Below, piece by piece: positions 48,126 to 56,692 of a stretch of 64,000 bases of DNA. A program made the translations under genes and the position numbers. The stretch is from Donghicola eburneus (GTDB lineage: Bacteria > Pseudomonadota > Alphaproteobacteria > Rhodobacterales > Rhodobacteraceae). The notes under the pieces were generated by a model. The model saw only the letters and a list, made by a program, of their open reading frames with translations, was not told the DNA's origin and did not search any database. Every line of letters starts with the position of its first letter. Positions within the stretch are counted from its first letter, which is position 1. The stretch lies in the NCBI RefSeq assembly GCF_900115865.1, contig NZ_FOXY01000003.1, positions 62,001 through 126,000 of the forward strand, written 5' to 3'.

Positions 48126-49456
48126 CCGAGAGCGCCTCCGGCGAGATTAAGAAGGGACTTGCGGCTGTCGACGAAGTTCGACTTTTCGTCGACGGGCTGT
48201 TGGATCAGGGTCTTGATGCGCGGCCATGTCTGGACGGCCTCGTCCAGTTCAGGGTCCTGACCGGGCGTGTAGGCGCCCATCAGCATCATGTCGCGGTTGT
48301 CCATGTATAGACTGATCATCCGGCGCAGTTTCAGGGCGCCGCGTTGGTGGTCCTTGTCCACAATGTCGTTCATCACGCGGCTGACCGACTGGGGAATGTC
48401 GATAGCGGGATAAATGCCCATCTGCGCCTGCTTGCGCGACAGAACAAGGTGACCGTCCAGAATGGCGCGGGCGGTGTCCACCACGGGATCGTTGGTGTCA
48501 TCGCCGTCGGCCAGAATGGTGTAGAAGGCGGTGATCGACCCTTCGCCCTTCAAACCCGGACCTGCGCGTTCGATCAGCGTGGGGATCATCGAAACGACCG
48601 AGGGGGTGTAGCCCTTGGCAGTGGGCTGTTCACCCAAGGCCAGACCGATTTCACGACGGGCGTGGGCACAGCGGGTGAGCGAGTCCATGATCAAGAGGAC
48701 GTCTTTGCCCTTGCTGCGGAAGTACTCGGCGATTGCGGTGGCGCGGTTCGCGGCCCGCAAGCGCAGCAGGGGCGAGCGGTCGGCAGGCACGGCCACGACG
48801 CAGGTTTTGTGCGCGTTCTCGCCATGCATGATATGGCCGACAAAGGCGCCGACTTCTCGGGCACGTTCCCCGATCAGACCGACGACAACGACGTCTGCGT
48901 TGGTGTTCTTGGTCATCATCTCGATCAGGACCGACTTACCGACGCCAGAGCCTGCGATGATGCCGACGCGCTGGCCGCGGCCCACGGTCAGAGCGCTGTT
49001 GATGATGCGCACGCCCACGTCCAGAACCTGATCAACAGGCTGACGGGCCAGCGGGTTCTGCACCTTGCCAGCCAGCGGCCAACGAATGTCGCCCTGCGGG
49101 TTCGGGCCATCATCCAGTGCGTGACCTTCGGCATCAATGACGCGGCCAAGCAGCGCTTCGCCCATCAGCGCGTCGTGGCCACCGTCCAGACGACGCACGC
49201 GGGCACCGGAGACGATGCGCGCACCGGGGGTGTCCAGAAACAACATGTTGCGCCCGTCGCGGAAGCCCACGATTTCGCCCTGCACGCGGCTGCCATCTTC
49301 GGTTTCAACTTCGCAGATCGCGCCGGGGCTGGCGGGAAAACCTGTGCATTCGAGGATCAGACCATCATAGCGCAGGACCTTGCCGCTCATTTCCGGTGTC
49401 GGTTTGACGGCTAAATCATCCAGAGTGCCGGTCAGAGAGGTCAACAAGGAGCTCAT
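48122..49456 (-). CDS. fliI: Flagellum-specific export ATPase FliI
   Basis: A 444-residue ATPase related to the F1 beta subunit that energises flagellar protein export. Walker A is GSGVGKS in RVGIIAGSGVGKSVLIEMM; Walker B is KDVLLIMDSLTRCAHARREIGLALGE, and QPTAKGYTPSVVSMIPTLIERAG follows, all typical of type III ATPases. Its start overlaps the fliH stop by four bases and its stop overlaps fliJ by four. Confidence 0.96.
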   Translation of the reverse strand: MSSLLTSLTGTLDDLAVKPTPEMSGKVLRYDGLILECTGFPASPGAICEVETEDGSRVQGEIVGFRDGRNMLFLDTPGARIVSGARVRRLDGGHDALMGEALLGRVIDAEGHALDDGPNPQGDIRWPLAGKVQNPLARQPVDQVLDVGVRIINSALTVGRGQRVGIIAGSGVGKSVLIEMMTKNTNADVVVVGLIGERAREVGAFVGHIMHGENAHKTCVVAVPADRSPLLRLRAANRATAIAEYFRSKGKDVLLIMDSLTRCAHARREIGLALGEQPTAKGYTPSVVSMIPTLIERAGPGLKGEGSITAFYTILADGDDTNDPVVDTARAILDGHLVLSRKQAQMGIYPAIDIPQSVSRVMNDIVDKDHQRGALKLRRMISLYMDNRDMMLMGAYTPGQDPELDEAVQTWPRIKTLIQQPVDEKSNFVDSRKSLLNLAGGALG

Positions 49457-50316
49457 TTCGCGCCTTTCTTGGTCAGGCTGTCGGTCAAAGAGATGTCGGG
49501 CGTGCTGATGCCAACATCGCCGCGGCGCAGATTTGCGTCCGCGATCAGGCGGCTTTGCTGCACCACTGGCGCTTCGGACAGGAAGGGGGAGACAGCGTCC
49601 AGATCCTTGGGGCTCAGACGGATCGTGACGTCGCTGACACCGGCAGCCACGGTTTCGACCAGCGCTTCGATCTTGTTCACAAAACGGGCAGGGGTGGTGT
49701 CGATCTGCACGCCCGCGCGGTCGGACGCCAGTTTGCGGACGGCTTCGGTCAGTTGCTCGCGCAGACCAGCCAGCGCGTCTGTGTCAGGGGTCATCAGGCG
49801 ATCCGTTGCCGCGATGAATGCATCGCGGGCCTCGGCGAATTGGGCTTGCGCCTCGGCATAGGCCTCTTCGCGGGCGGCGGCGATGGCGGCCTCGTCGTTC
49901 ATAAGCTCCGGCTGTGCCTCGGGCTCTGGCGCGGTCAGGGCCGCTTTGGCTTCGGCCTCGGCGAGACCGGCCTGATAGCCCTCAGCCCATGCGGCTTTGC
50001 GGATCGCCTCTACGTCGATCTGCTGGGCTGCGGGCTGCGCGCTAGGTGCGTCTGTAGCGGGGGCCTCTTGGGGCGCGGCGTTCGCTGATAGCTCGACCTG
50101 ATCTTCGGGGAGTTCGTCCGACAGATCAGGCAGTTCATCTTCGGAGACCGCAACGAAGCCCTTGGGGCGGAAGTTCTCGGGGGTGGCAGACACCTTGGTC
50201 GGCAGGCCTCCGGTCTGCACGAACCCGGACTGATCGGCCTCGCGGATCAGGCGCATGATGTCTTCGTGGTCGAGTGCGCGGTCGAGCGCAGGGTTGGGGC
50301 GCGACTGCTGGGACAT
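49453..50316 (-). CDS. fliH: Flagellar export ATPase regulator FliH
   Basis: A 287-residue protein, the likely stalk/regulator of FliI. The first 120 residues are acidic and variable. The central helical region has GYQAGLAEAEAKAAL with GxxxA-type repeats and the C-terminal part has VTIRLSPKDLDAV, as in FliH. It overlaps fliG by one base (TAATG) and fliI by four. The sequence is divergent; position supports the call. Confidence 0.85.
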   Translation of the reverse strand: MSQQSRPNPALDRALDHEDIMRLIREADQSGFVQTGGLPTKVSATPENFRPKGFVAVSEDELPDLSDELPEDQVELSANAAPQEAPATDAPSAQPAAQQIDVEAIRKAAWAEGYQAGLAEAEAKAALTAPEPEAQPELMNDEAAIAAAREEAYAEAQAQFAEARDAFIAATDRLMTPDTDALAGLREQLTEAVRKLASDRAGVQIDTTPARFVNKIEALVETVAAGVSDVTIRLSPKDLDAVSPFLSEAPVVQQSRLIADANLRRGDVGISTPDISLTDSLTKKGAK

Positions 50317-51353
50317 TAGACCATCTCCTCACCGCCGCGACCGGCCAGCGTGATTGTGCCTGCGTCGGCAAGGCGGCGCGCAACGGCGACAACCTGTTTC
50401 TGCGCTTCTTGGACGGCGGTAAGCCGGATCGGGCCCATGGCCTCCATCTCGTCGCGGATGTTGGCGGCGGCGCGGGTGGACATGCACGACAGCAGGCGGT
50501 CGGTGACGTAGTCGTCCGAGCCTTTGAGCGCGACCGTAAGGATTTCGGCGTCGATCTCGCGCAGCAGCGTCTGGATTGCGCGGTCCTGCGACTGAACCAG
50601 ATTGTCGAAGACGAACATGTTGTCCTGCAGGGTCTCCATGAGGTCTTTGTCCTCGGTGCGGATCGCCTTCATGATGCGCTGTTCCATGTCCTGCTTTGCG
50701 AAGTTCATGATACGAGCAGCAGAACGAATACCGCCGATCTGGCTGGCGCGCAGGGTGGTGTTGGCCTTGAACTTGCGCTGCATGACCTGCTCCAGCTCTT
50801 TCAATGCGTCAGGCTGCACGTTGGTCAGTGTCGCGATGCGGAAGATGATATCGGGCTGGACGTCCTCGGGCAGCAGGCGCAGCACTTCGTTTGCCAGCTG
50901 TGCGTCGATGGACGCGATGACCAGCGCCATGATCTGCGGGTGTTCGTCCATGATGAGTTCCGAGATCGCCTTGGCGTCCATCCAGTCGAAGATTTCGATC
51001 GGGTGGTCGGCGGTAGAGCGGGTAATGCGCGACAGAACCGACTGCGCCTTGTCCGGACCCAGCGCCTCGTGCAGGACGCTGTCCACGTAGGCGCCTGCGC
51101 CGATGCCGATGTTGGTCTGTTCGTTCAGTTCCCCCAGGAATTCGTCGACGACGGCTGCGATGGTCTTGTGGTGGATCTGACGGACCGAGAACATCGCGGC
51201 GCCCAAATCCTGAACCTGTCCGGGGGTCAGTTCCCGCAGGACCGACGCGGCGGCCGCTTCTCCGAAGAGGAGCATCAGAACCGCGGCGCGCTGGGTGCCA
51301 TTCAATTCGGCCAGCTGGGTGTTTTCCTCATTCACGGGGACCAGAGCGTTCAT
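50316..51353 (-). CDS. fliG: Flagellar motor switch protein FliG
   Basis: A 345-residue rotor protein that contacts the stator. N-terminal and middle ARM-type domains include LNGTQRAAVLMLLFGEAAAASVL and EHPQIMALVIASIDAQLANEVLRLLP (with the EHPQ motif). The C-terminal torque domain has MFVFDNLVQSQDRAIQTLLREID and, nearby, charged residues that face MotA. Its start overlaps fliF by four bases. Confidence 0.95.
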   Translation of the reverse strand: MNALVPVNEENTQLAELNGTQRAAVLMLLFGEAAAASVLRELTPGQVQDLGAAMFSVRQIHHKTIAAVVDEFLGELNEQTNIGIGAGAYVDSVLHEALGPDKAQSVLSRITRSTADHPIEIFDWMDAKAISELIMDEHPQIMALVIASIDAQLANEVLRLLPEDVQPDIIFRIATLTNVQPDALKELEQVMQRKFKANTTLRASQIGGIRSAARIMNFAKQDMEQRIMKAIRTEDKDLMETLQDNMFVFDNLVQSQDRAIQTLLREIDAEILTVALKGSDDYVTDRLLSCMSTRAAANIRDEMEAMGPIRLTAVQEAQKQVVAVARRLADAGTITLAGRGGEEMV

Positions 51354-53116
51354 TTCGAGATCTCCTTGTCACGCTCGATCATCTGCTGGAACACAGCAGC
51401 AACGCGGGCGCTTTCGACTTCGGCCAGATGGCGCAGCAGGGTAACTTTTTCTTCGTAGGTCGCGGCTTCGTTCTTGAGCAGTTCGCTCTCGGGACCGCGC
51501 GGTACAACATCGCCTTTGGCTTTGTCGGACTTGCCGTTCTTCTTGCCTTCGGCGGCGCCCTCGGGGGCATCCTGTCCCGCGAGACGGGCCCGCAGAGTGG
51601 ACAGGGTGTCGCCTTCGCCAACTTCGACAGTGTCGGCTAGAGCGGGGCTGATGCCATACTCCATGGGCTTGGGCAGCAGGCGAGACATCAGCGGGCGGAT
51701 AATGCCGAGGATGACGATCGCCAGAGCAACCAGCTGGGCCAGAATGCGGCCAACGCGGGGCAGCCATTCGGCTTCGTACCAAGGGGCCTCGTAGACATCG
51801 AAGGTGTCGATGAAGGGGCTGGACGACACGGTGATGATGTCGCCGCGCGATTCATCGTATCCAACTGCGGTGCGGGTCAGAGCCTCGATCTCGCGCAGGA
51901 CGGCCTCGGGCAGAACGGCGGGTTCGGTTGGGTCGGCGCTGGTCGGTGCGCGCAGCAGCACGGCAGCGTTCACGCGAGTGATGCGGCTGGACTGCGGAAC
52001 GATGGTTTCCACACGGCGGCTGACTTCGTAGTTCTTGGTCGACGAGGACGAGCGGTTCTGCAGGGTCTCGTTCGATTTCGAGCCTGCACCGGGCTGCTCG
52101 GCGTCCAGATCCATTTCCTTGGGCGGGGTGTTCGAAACCGCGCCGGGGATGCCGCCAGCTTTGCCGTTGCTGCTCTCGTCCAGCATGCTCTGCTCGCTGC
52201 GCAGGGCGGTCTGGTTCGGGTTATACTGTTCGTTCATCACCTCGGAGCGGGTGAAGTCCATGTCCAGTGTGACCTGAACAGCCGCGTTACCAAGGCCGAC
52301 GATGGGCATGATCAATGCTTCGATCCGCTGACGGAACAGAGTTTCCTGCTCGATCCGCTGGCGGGTCTGCTGGTCGGTCTGCGCGGTGAATTCGTCTTCG
52401 GTATTGTTGGTTAGCAGGCGGCCGGTCTGGTCCACGATAGACACGTTGCTGCGGGGCATGCCGGGGATCGACGTGCTGACAAGGCTGACGATCGCGTCAA
52501 CCTGGCTCTGGCCCAGAGTGTGGCCGGGCGCGACCTGGACGAAAACCGAGGCGCGGGGCGGCTGGCTGTCGCGGACAAACGCCGTGCGTTCTGGCAGGGC
52601 AAGGTGCACGCGCGACTGGGTGATCGATTTGATTTCCGAGATCGAGCGGGCCAGATCCAGTTCGTGCATACGGCGCAGACGCGCGCTTTCGACGCTGCGG
52701 CTGGTGCCCATGGGCATGTCGGTGATGGTGGACAGACCGTCAGGGGTGCCTGCGGGCAGACCTTCGGCGGCCAGCGCCATGCGGGCCTTGTACAGATCGC
52801 CCTTGGGAACTTCGATCTGGCCATTGGCGCTGTTGATCGTGGCAGCAATGCCCTGACCATTCAGCAGCTCGATTGCTTGGGTTTTCTCAGAGTCCGGAAG
52901 GCCGGTGTTCAGGGCGACCTGACCGGAAGTATTCAGGAACATGTAAACCATCAGACCCAGCACGGCGGCCGAGACCAGCACGATGGCGGGCATCGCACGG
53001 CGGATGCCGGGTTGATCTGTGACGCCTTTGGTCCACGCGAGCGCGGCTTCACCCTTGGCGACCAGTTCGTTTTTCTGGCCGTTCACGGGTACCGGTGCTG
53101 TCGATGTGTCAACCAT
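51350..53116 (-). CDS. fliF: Flagellar MS-ring protein FliF
   Basis: A 588-residue inner-membrane ring protein. The first membrane segment is AIVLVSAAVLGLMVYMFL (about 45-62); the periplasmic YscJ-like domains include LARSISEIKSITQSRVHLALPERTAFVRDSQPPRASVFV, the family signature. The second membrane segment is LAQLVALAIVILGIIRPLM. The C-terminal FliG-binding tail is present (EKVTLLRHLAEVESARVAAVFQQMI). Length is standard. AGGGA precedes the ATG. Confidence 0.96.
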   Translation of the reverse strand: MVDTSTAPVPVNGQKNELVAKGEAALAWTKGVTDQPGIRRAMPAIVLVSAAVLGLMVYMFLNTSGQVALNTGLPDSEKTQAIELLNGQGIAATINSANGQIEVPKGDLYKARMALAAEGLPAGTPDGLSTITDMPMGTSRSVESARLRRMHELDLARSISEIKSITQSRVHLALPERTAFVRDSQPPRASVFVQVAPGHTLGQSQVDAIVSLVSTSIPGMPRSNVSIVDQTGRLLTNNTEDEFTAQTDQQTRQRIEQETLFRQRIEALIMPIVGLGNAAVQVTLDMDFTRSEVMNEQYNPNQTALRSEQSMLDESSNGKAGGIPGAVSNTPPKEMDLDAEQPGAGSKSNETLQNRSSSSTKNYEVSRRVETIVPQSSRITRVNAAVLLRAPTSADPTEPAVLPEAVLREIEALTRTAVGYDESRGDIITVSSSPFIDTFDVYEAPWYEAEWLPRVGRILAQLVALAIVILGIIRPLMSRLLPKPMEYGISPALADTVEVGEGDTLSTLRARLAGQDAPEGAAEGKKNGKSDKAKGDVVPRGPESELLKNEAATYEEKVTLLRHLAEVESARVAAVFQQMIERDKEISK

Positions 53117-53161
53117 GGTGTGTCCCTGTCTTCAAAACTAATACGATGCTCTGGTCTAAAA

Positions 53162-53485
53162 TCAGACCGGCATGTTCATGATGTCGCGATAGGCGCTCAG
53201 AGCCTTGTTCCGGACCTGGAGGGTCATCTGGAACCCCAGCGAAGCGACCTGCTGTTCAACCATCACCGAAGCGATGTCGTCGGTCTTGCCGGTTTCATAA
53301 GCCTTGGCAGCGTCTGCCGCGTTGTTCTGCGCCTGTGCGACGTTATTGATCGCGTCGTTGACCCGATCCCCGAACGAAGGACCTTCATTACCCGAAGGCT
53401 TGAGGTTCTGCGTCGGGTTGGTCGACGACGTCGTAGAAGAAAGAGGGAGTGCGCCGAGTGCTGATGTCGCTCCGGAGATGCTCAT
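53162..53485 (-). CDS. fliE: Flagellar MS-ring/rod junction protein FliE
   Basis: A 107-residue export substrate that links the MS ring to the rod. The C-terminal half has the family pattern SVMVEQQVASLGFQMTLQVRNKALSAYRDIMNMPV. The length matches FliE (about 104). GAGGA precedes the ATG. It is 68 bases downstream of fleT and 45 bases before fliF, so the order fleT-fliE-fliF equals that of the R. sphaeroides Fla1 cluster. Confidence 0.93.
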   Translation of the reverse strand: MSISGATSALGALPLSSTTSSTNPTQNLKPSGNEGPSFGDRVNDAINNVAQAQNNAADAAKAYETGKTDDIASVMVEQQVASLGFQMTLQVRNKALSAYRDIMNMPV

Positions 53486-53553
53486 GTCTCTGATCCTCTG
53501 GTTAAAGTTGCCTGCTCGATTTTATTTTTTTGGGGCGGGGAGGCGGGGCTGTC

Positions 53554-54681
53554 TTACGCAGCCTCTGCCATCATGGGTGCGGGCATCAGGCCCGGACGGC
53601 CGTTCAGCATGATGTCTGCGCCAGTGATCTGGACGCCGTCATGCAGAACCAGTGCGCGCTGGATCACGTTCTCCAGCTCGCGAACATTGCCGGGCCAGCT
53701 GTGGGCCATCAGCACGTCGCAGGCTTCTTCGGTCAGAACGGGCAGGTTTTCACCGCAGTGACGGCGCAGAAGGGCAGCAGCCAGTGCAGGGATGTCCTGT
53801 GCGCGCTCGGCCAGCGACTGGGTCGCGAGGGGGAAGACGTTCAGGCGGTAGTACAGGTCTTCACGGAAGGTGCCGGCCTGCACAGCCTCTGCCATGTCAC
53901 GGTTCGAGGTGGCGATCACGCGGATATCCACGGCGCATTCGTTCTGAGAACCCAGCGGGGTGACTTTCTTTTCCTGCAGGACGCGCAGCAGCTTGGCTTG
54001 CAGACCCAAGGGCATTTCCGAAATTTCGTCCAGCAGCAGGGTGCCGCCGTCAGCTGCGCGGACGATGCCTTTGTTTGCGGTCGATGCGCCGGTGAACGAA
54101 CCCTTCTCGTAACCGAACAGGATCGCTTCGAGCATGTTCTCGGGGATCGCTGCGCAGTTGATCGCGACAAAGGGCTTGTCCGCGCGGCTGGAGTGATCGT
54201 GCACGGTGCGAGCCAGCACTTCTTTGCCGCTGCCGGTGGGGCCGTTGATAAAGACGGTGACGTCGGTACGAGCGACGCGGGCGGTCATGTCAATCAGGGC
54301 ACCGGTCTGCGCGTCTGCCGCGACCATGCCACCATAAGGAGCAGCGATCAGGTCCGACAGCATCAGGACGGGGCCGTTGCGCAGCGGGTCAGTCGAACCT
54401 GCGGGCAGACCGAACCGGATCATGCGGCCACCTAGTTCTTCGGTGATGGTCAGCTCGGTTGCAGCCTCGTCTACAATAATGACGCGCTTGGCGCCTGCAG
54501 TCTTGGCGGCTTCGACGATGCCGCGCTGGCCGCCCATTTCGGCTTCGGCGGCGGCCGATGCGACGTAAGTTGTGGCTTTGGTATCCGCGGCGTTGCTGAC
54601 TTTGGCACGACGACGCTTGAGCAGTTCGATCAGGCCGGTGGCAGCGATGAAAGCAGTCTCGTTGATCAGAATGTCGGTCAT
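53554..54681 (-). CDS. fleT: Sigma-54 activator lacking a DNA-binding domain, FleT-like
   Basis: A 375-residue enhancer-binding-type protein. Residues 1-130 are a FleQ-like regulatory domain without a phosphoacceptor pattern. The AAA+ domain follows with Walker [15 protein letters not shown] at 194-199 (the usual GAFTGA has Ala where this has Ser), Walker [13 protein letters not shown] and [11 protein letters not shown]. The protein ends about 30 residues after that, with no Fis-type helix-turn-helix. R. sphaeroides FleT has the same lack and acts through FleQ. The start at 54681 has GAGGA upstream; an ATG at 54747 lies before the predicted transcript start. Confidence 0.88.
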   Translation of the reverse strand: MTDILINETAFIAATGLIELLKRRRAKVSNAADTKATTYVASAAAEAEMGGQRGIVEAAKTAGAKRVIIVDEAATELTITEELGGRMIRFGLPAGSTDPLRNGPVLMLSDLIAAPYGGMVAADAQTGALIDMTARVARTDVTVFINGPTGSGKEVLARTVHDHSSRADKPFVAINCAAIPENMLEAILFGYEKGSFTGASTANKGIVRAADGGTLLLDEISEMPLGLQAKLLRVLQEKKVTPLGSQNECAVDIRVIATSNRDMAEAVQAGTFREDLYYRLNVFPLATQSLAERAQDIPALAAALLRRHCGENLPVLTEEACDVLMAHSWPGNVRELENVIQRALVLHDGVQITGADIMLNGRPGLMPAPMMAEAA

Positions 54682-54714
54682 GGTGGTCCTCGTGTTGCTG
54701 TTGGAAACAAACAA

Positions 54715-54731
54715 GGCAGGAGTCGTGCCAA
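54715..54731 (-). promoter_or_regulatory. Sigma-54 promoter of the fleT-fliJ operon
   Basis: Read on the minus strand: TTGGCACGACTCCTGCC, with a perfect TTGGCACG -24 box, CTGC at -12 and ten bases between GG and GC (15 of 17). The predicted start near 54704 lies 23 bases before the fleT ATG at 54681. Confidence 0.8.
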
Positions 54732-54766
54732 ACTCGAAAAAAACCAAAAAAATTTCAGATCGGCCC

Positions 54767-54793
54767 TAAAACGGAGCTCAAACGAGCCGATAC
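54767..54793 (+). promoter_or_regulatory. Sigma-28 (FliA) promoter of the chemotaxis region
   Basis: TAAA (54767-54770), 15 bases, GCCGATAC (54786-54793). The -10 box matches GCCGATAA at seven of eight positions and the spacing is exact. The predicted start near 54800 is about 190 bases before the first gene of the che run. It lies divergently from the fleT promoter in the only gap over 300 bases (54682-54992). Confidence 0.7.
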
Positions 54794-54817
54794 TCACAGT
54801 GATAGCCCAAGAGGCGA

Positions 54818-54891
54818 TGTCAGAACCCCGTCACTGGGGTTGGTATATCTGACACCCGACGGATTCTCGACACCTCGTTAGGTGCATCGAG
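54818..54891 (+). other. Two hairpins in the che leader
   Basis: First hairpin: TGTCAGA and ACCCC (54818-54829) pair with GGGGT (54836-54840) and, after a 7-base bulge, TCTGACA (54848-54854). Second: CTCGA-CACCT (54866-54875) pairs with AGGTG (54880-54884) and TCGAG (54887-54891) around a CGTT loop. Both lie in the long leader between the sigma-28 site and the gene at 54993. They match no riboswitch I know. Confidence 0.5.
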
Positions 54892-54992
54892 GCGGCCCTT
54901 CGCATATCCTTTGCACCCTTCGACCATACCCGAACCGCTTTGCCCGTCAAAGGGTTACCCGTTCGGATATAAAGTCCACCTTCAAAAGGCCT

Positions 54993-55361
54993 ATGAAAGA
55001 ATCTGAAGCAGGGCCGTTAACAGACTCAGTTGCCATTATTGAAAAGGCGTGGGCTGTCATGTTGTCGAAAACCTATCATCTTAAGTTCCCGAGTCTGGAT
55101 GCGGCGCAGATTGCAGCCCCGTTCGTGACCGAGACTCTGGGGAATGCGATTCCCAATTGTAATATGTCCGGTCTGACCGTGCTGATTAGTAAAGAGGGCG
55201 ACATTTCTGTGAATGTCTTCTTTCCGTCGGCGGTAGAGCTGAAAGCTTTCGAGAAAAACCACGGCGGTTTTGTCGATGCGATGAAGTCGACCTTCTTGTT
55301 CCGATCGACCGGTTTCGACGGGGTCTGCATTTTTAATTTCGATTCAAGCGACGCGGCTTAA
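54993..55361 (+). CDS. Unknown 122-residue protein at the head of the che run
   Basis: I do not recognise this protein. It is soluble, with a helical start (TDSVAIIEKAWAVMLSKTY) and an alpha/beta core (FVTETLGNAIPNC, TVLISKEGDISVNVFFPS, then FDGVCIFNFD). There is no signal peptide or membrane segment. Codon use looks like that of its neighbours, so the gene is likely real. The ATG at 54993 has AAGG close upstream; a GTG at 54882 would lie inside the leader hairpin. It lies between the sigma-28 site and cheA4. A role in chemotaxis or flagellar regulation is inferred from place only. Confidence 0.7.
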   Translation: MKESEAGPLTDSVAIIEKAWAVMLSKTYHLKFPSLDAAQIAAPFVTETLGNAIPNCNMSGLTVLISKEGDISVNVFFPSAVELKAFEKNHGGFVDAMKSTFLFRSTGFDGVCIFNFDSSDAA

Positions 55362-55378
55362 CCGCTTTGCCCCGGACT

Positions 55379-55395
55379 CGGCACGGGGCTTGCAG
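55379..55395 (+). promoter_or_regulatory. Sigma-54 promoter upstream of cheA4
   Basis: TCGGCACGGGGCTTGCA matches the sigma-54 consensus at 16 of 17 positions; only the T before GG is changed. The predicted start near 55406 is about 75 bases before cheA4. A small hairpin (GCCCCG 55370-55375 with CGGGGC 55385-55390) overlaps it. Confidence 0.65.
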
Positions 55396-55480
55396 ACGTG
55401 ACGACGAGGCAGTGCGCGCTGGCGGAATATCGTTGGTGCCACTCGTAAAGAAATAACCAAAGCGAAGTGAGAGAGGCGCG

Positions 55481-56692
55481 ATGAGCGCAAATCCTGAGCC
55501 TACAGCAGACAAGTCCAGCGGCGGCGCGCTTCTGCGCGTTTCGTCGGACAAGATCGGTCGTCTTATGGATCTCGTTGGCGAGCTGTCGCTGAGCGTGTCC
55601 GAGACTGTAAATTCACCTGATCTCGCGGGGCTTGACCTTGTCGGGTTCGATGCTGCCGCCCACCGTCTATCCATGATCGTACGCGAAGTGCAGGACGCCG
55701 CAACCGAACTGCGTCTGGTTCCTGTTGGCGAGGTCTTTCGCCGTCTGAAGCGCATGATCCGCGAGCTCGAGCGCGAAACCGGCAAGATTATCGACCTTGA
55801 TATCGTTGGCGCCGAGACTGCAATCGACAAGCTGGTTGCGGATAAACTCTATGACCCACTGCTCCACGTTGTCCGGAACTCTGCCGACCACGGTCTTGAG
55901 CCGCCGGACGAGCGTGTGGCCAATGGGAAATCCAAAAAGGGCATGATCCGTCTGGCTGCGCAGCAAGTCGGTAGCGAAGTGCGCATTCAGGTGATCGACG
56001 ATGGTCGCGGCCTGAACCGTGAAAAAATCCTCAAGATCGCTCGTAAACGCGGATTTTTCGGCGAAACCGAAGAGCCCGAGCCCGAGCGTCTGTGGAAAGT
56101 CATTTTTGAGCCAGGCTTCTCGACCGCAGAAAAAGTCTCGACCCTGTCAGGGCGTGGCGTGGGCATGGATGTTCTGAACACCACGATGTCCGACTTGCGC
56201 GGCCGCATCGCTGTGGACTCCGAAGAGAACAACGGCACCACCGTGTCGCTGCACATTCCGGTTTCCTTGGCCTTTCTCGACAGCATTCTGCTGCGACTGG
56301 GGCACCAGTTGTTCACCGTGCCTGTCGATGACGTGGCTGAAATCGTCAAACCCGGCATGTCCGATCTGGTTGGTGTGTCCGCCAGCAAGGGCACCGAGAT
56401 GCTGAAGCTGCGTGGCAATTTCATCCCTGTCCTGCGGCTCGAGAAGTTTTACGGCAAGAACGTCGATAAGATGTCACCGCTGAATGACATGGTCTGCATT
56501 GTCTTCAACACCGCCCGCGGCACGATTGCTGTCCCCGTAGACGAGGTCTTGGATCGCCAGCAAGTCGTTATGAAGCCGCTGGTCGGGTCACTGGCCAAAG
56601 TCCGTGCGAGCTGGGGCTGCGCTCTTTTGGCATCGGGTGAAGTCGCAATTGTGCTCGATTGTGAGCGCCTTGCATCCGGGGAAGAGCGATGA
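55481..56692 (+). CDS. cheA4: Chemotaxis kinase CheA4-like, lacking HPt and P2 domains
   Basis: A 403-residue CheA made only of P3 (dimerisation, about 20-85), P4 (ATP-binding kinase, 90-270) and P5 (CheW-like, 275-400). The N box is LHVVRNSADHG, G1 is IDDGRGLN, and the F/G2 region is FSTAEKVSTLSGRGVGMDVL. There is no histidine-containing P1 domain, so it cannot phosphorylate itself in the normal way. In R. sphaeroides cheOp3 the equivalent CheA4 phosphorylates CheA3, and a CheA3-like gene is present at 61790. GAGAG lies before the ATG and the stop overlaps cheR (ATGA). Confidence 0.93.
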   Translation: MSANPEPTADKSSGGALLRVSSDKIGRLMDLVGELSLSVSETVNSPDLAGLDLVGFDAAAHRLSMIVREVQDAATELRLVPVGEVFRRLKRMIRELERETGKIIDLDIVGAETAIDKLVADKLYDPLLHVVRNSADHGLEPPDERVANGKSKKGMIRLAAQQVGSEVRIQVIDDGRGLNREKILKIARKRGFFGETEEPEPERLWKVIFEPGFSTAEKVSTLSGRGVGMDVLNTTMSDLRGRIAVDSEENNGTTVSLHIPVSLAFLDSILLRLGHQLFTVPVDDVAEIVKPGMSDLVGVSASKGTEMLKLRGNFIPVLRLEKFYGKNVDKMSPLNDMVCIVFNTARGTIAVPVDEVLDRQQVVMKPLVGSLAKVRASWGCALLASGEVAIVLDCERLASGEER

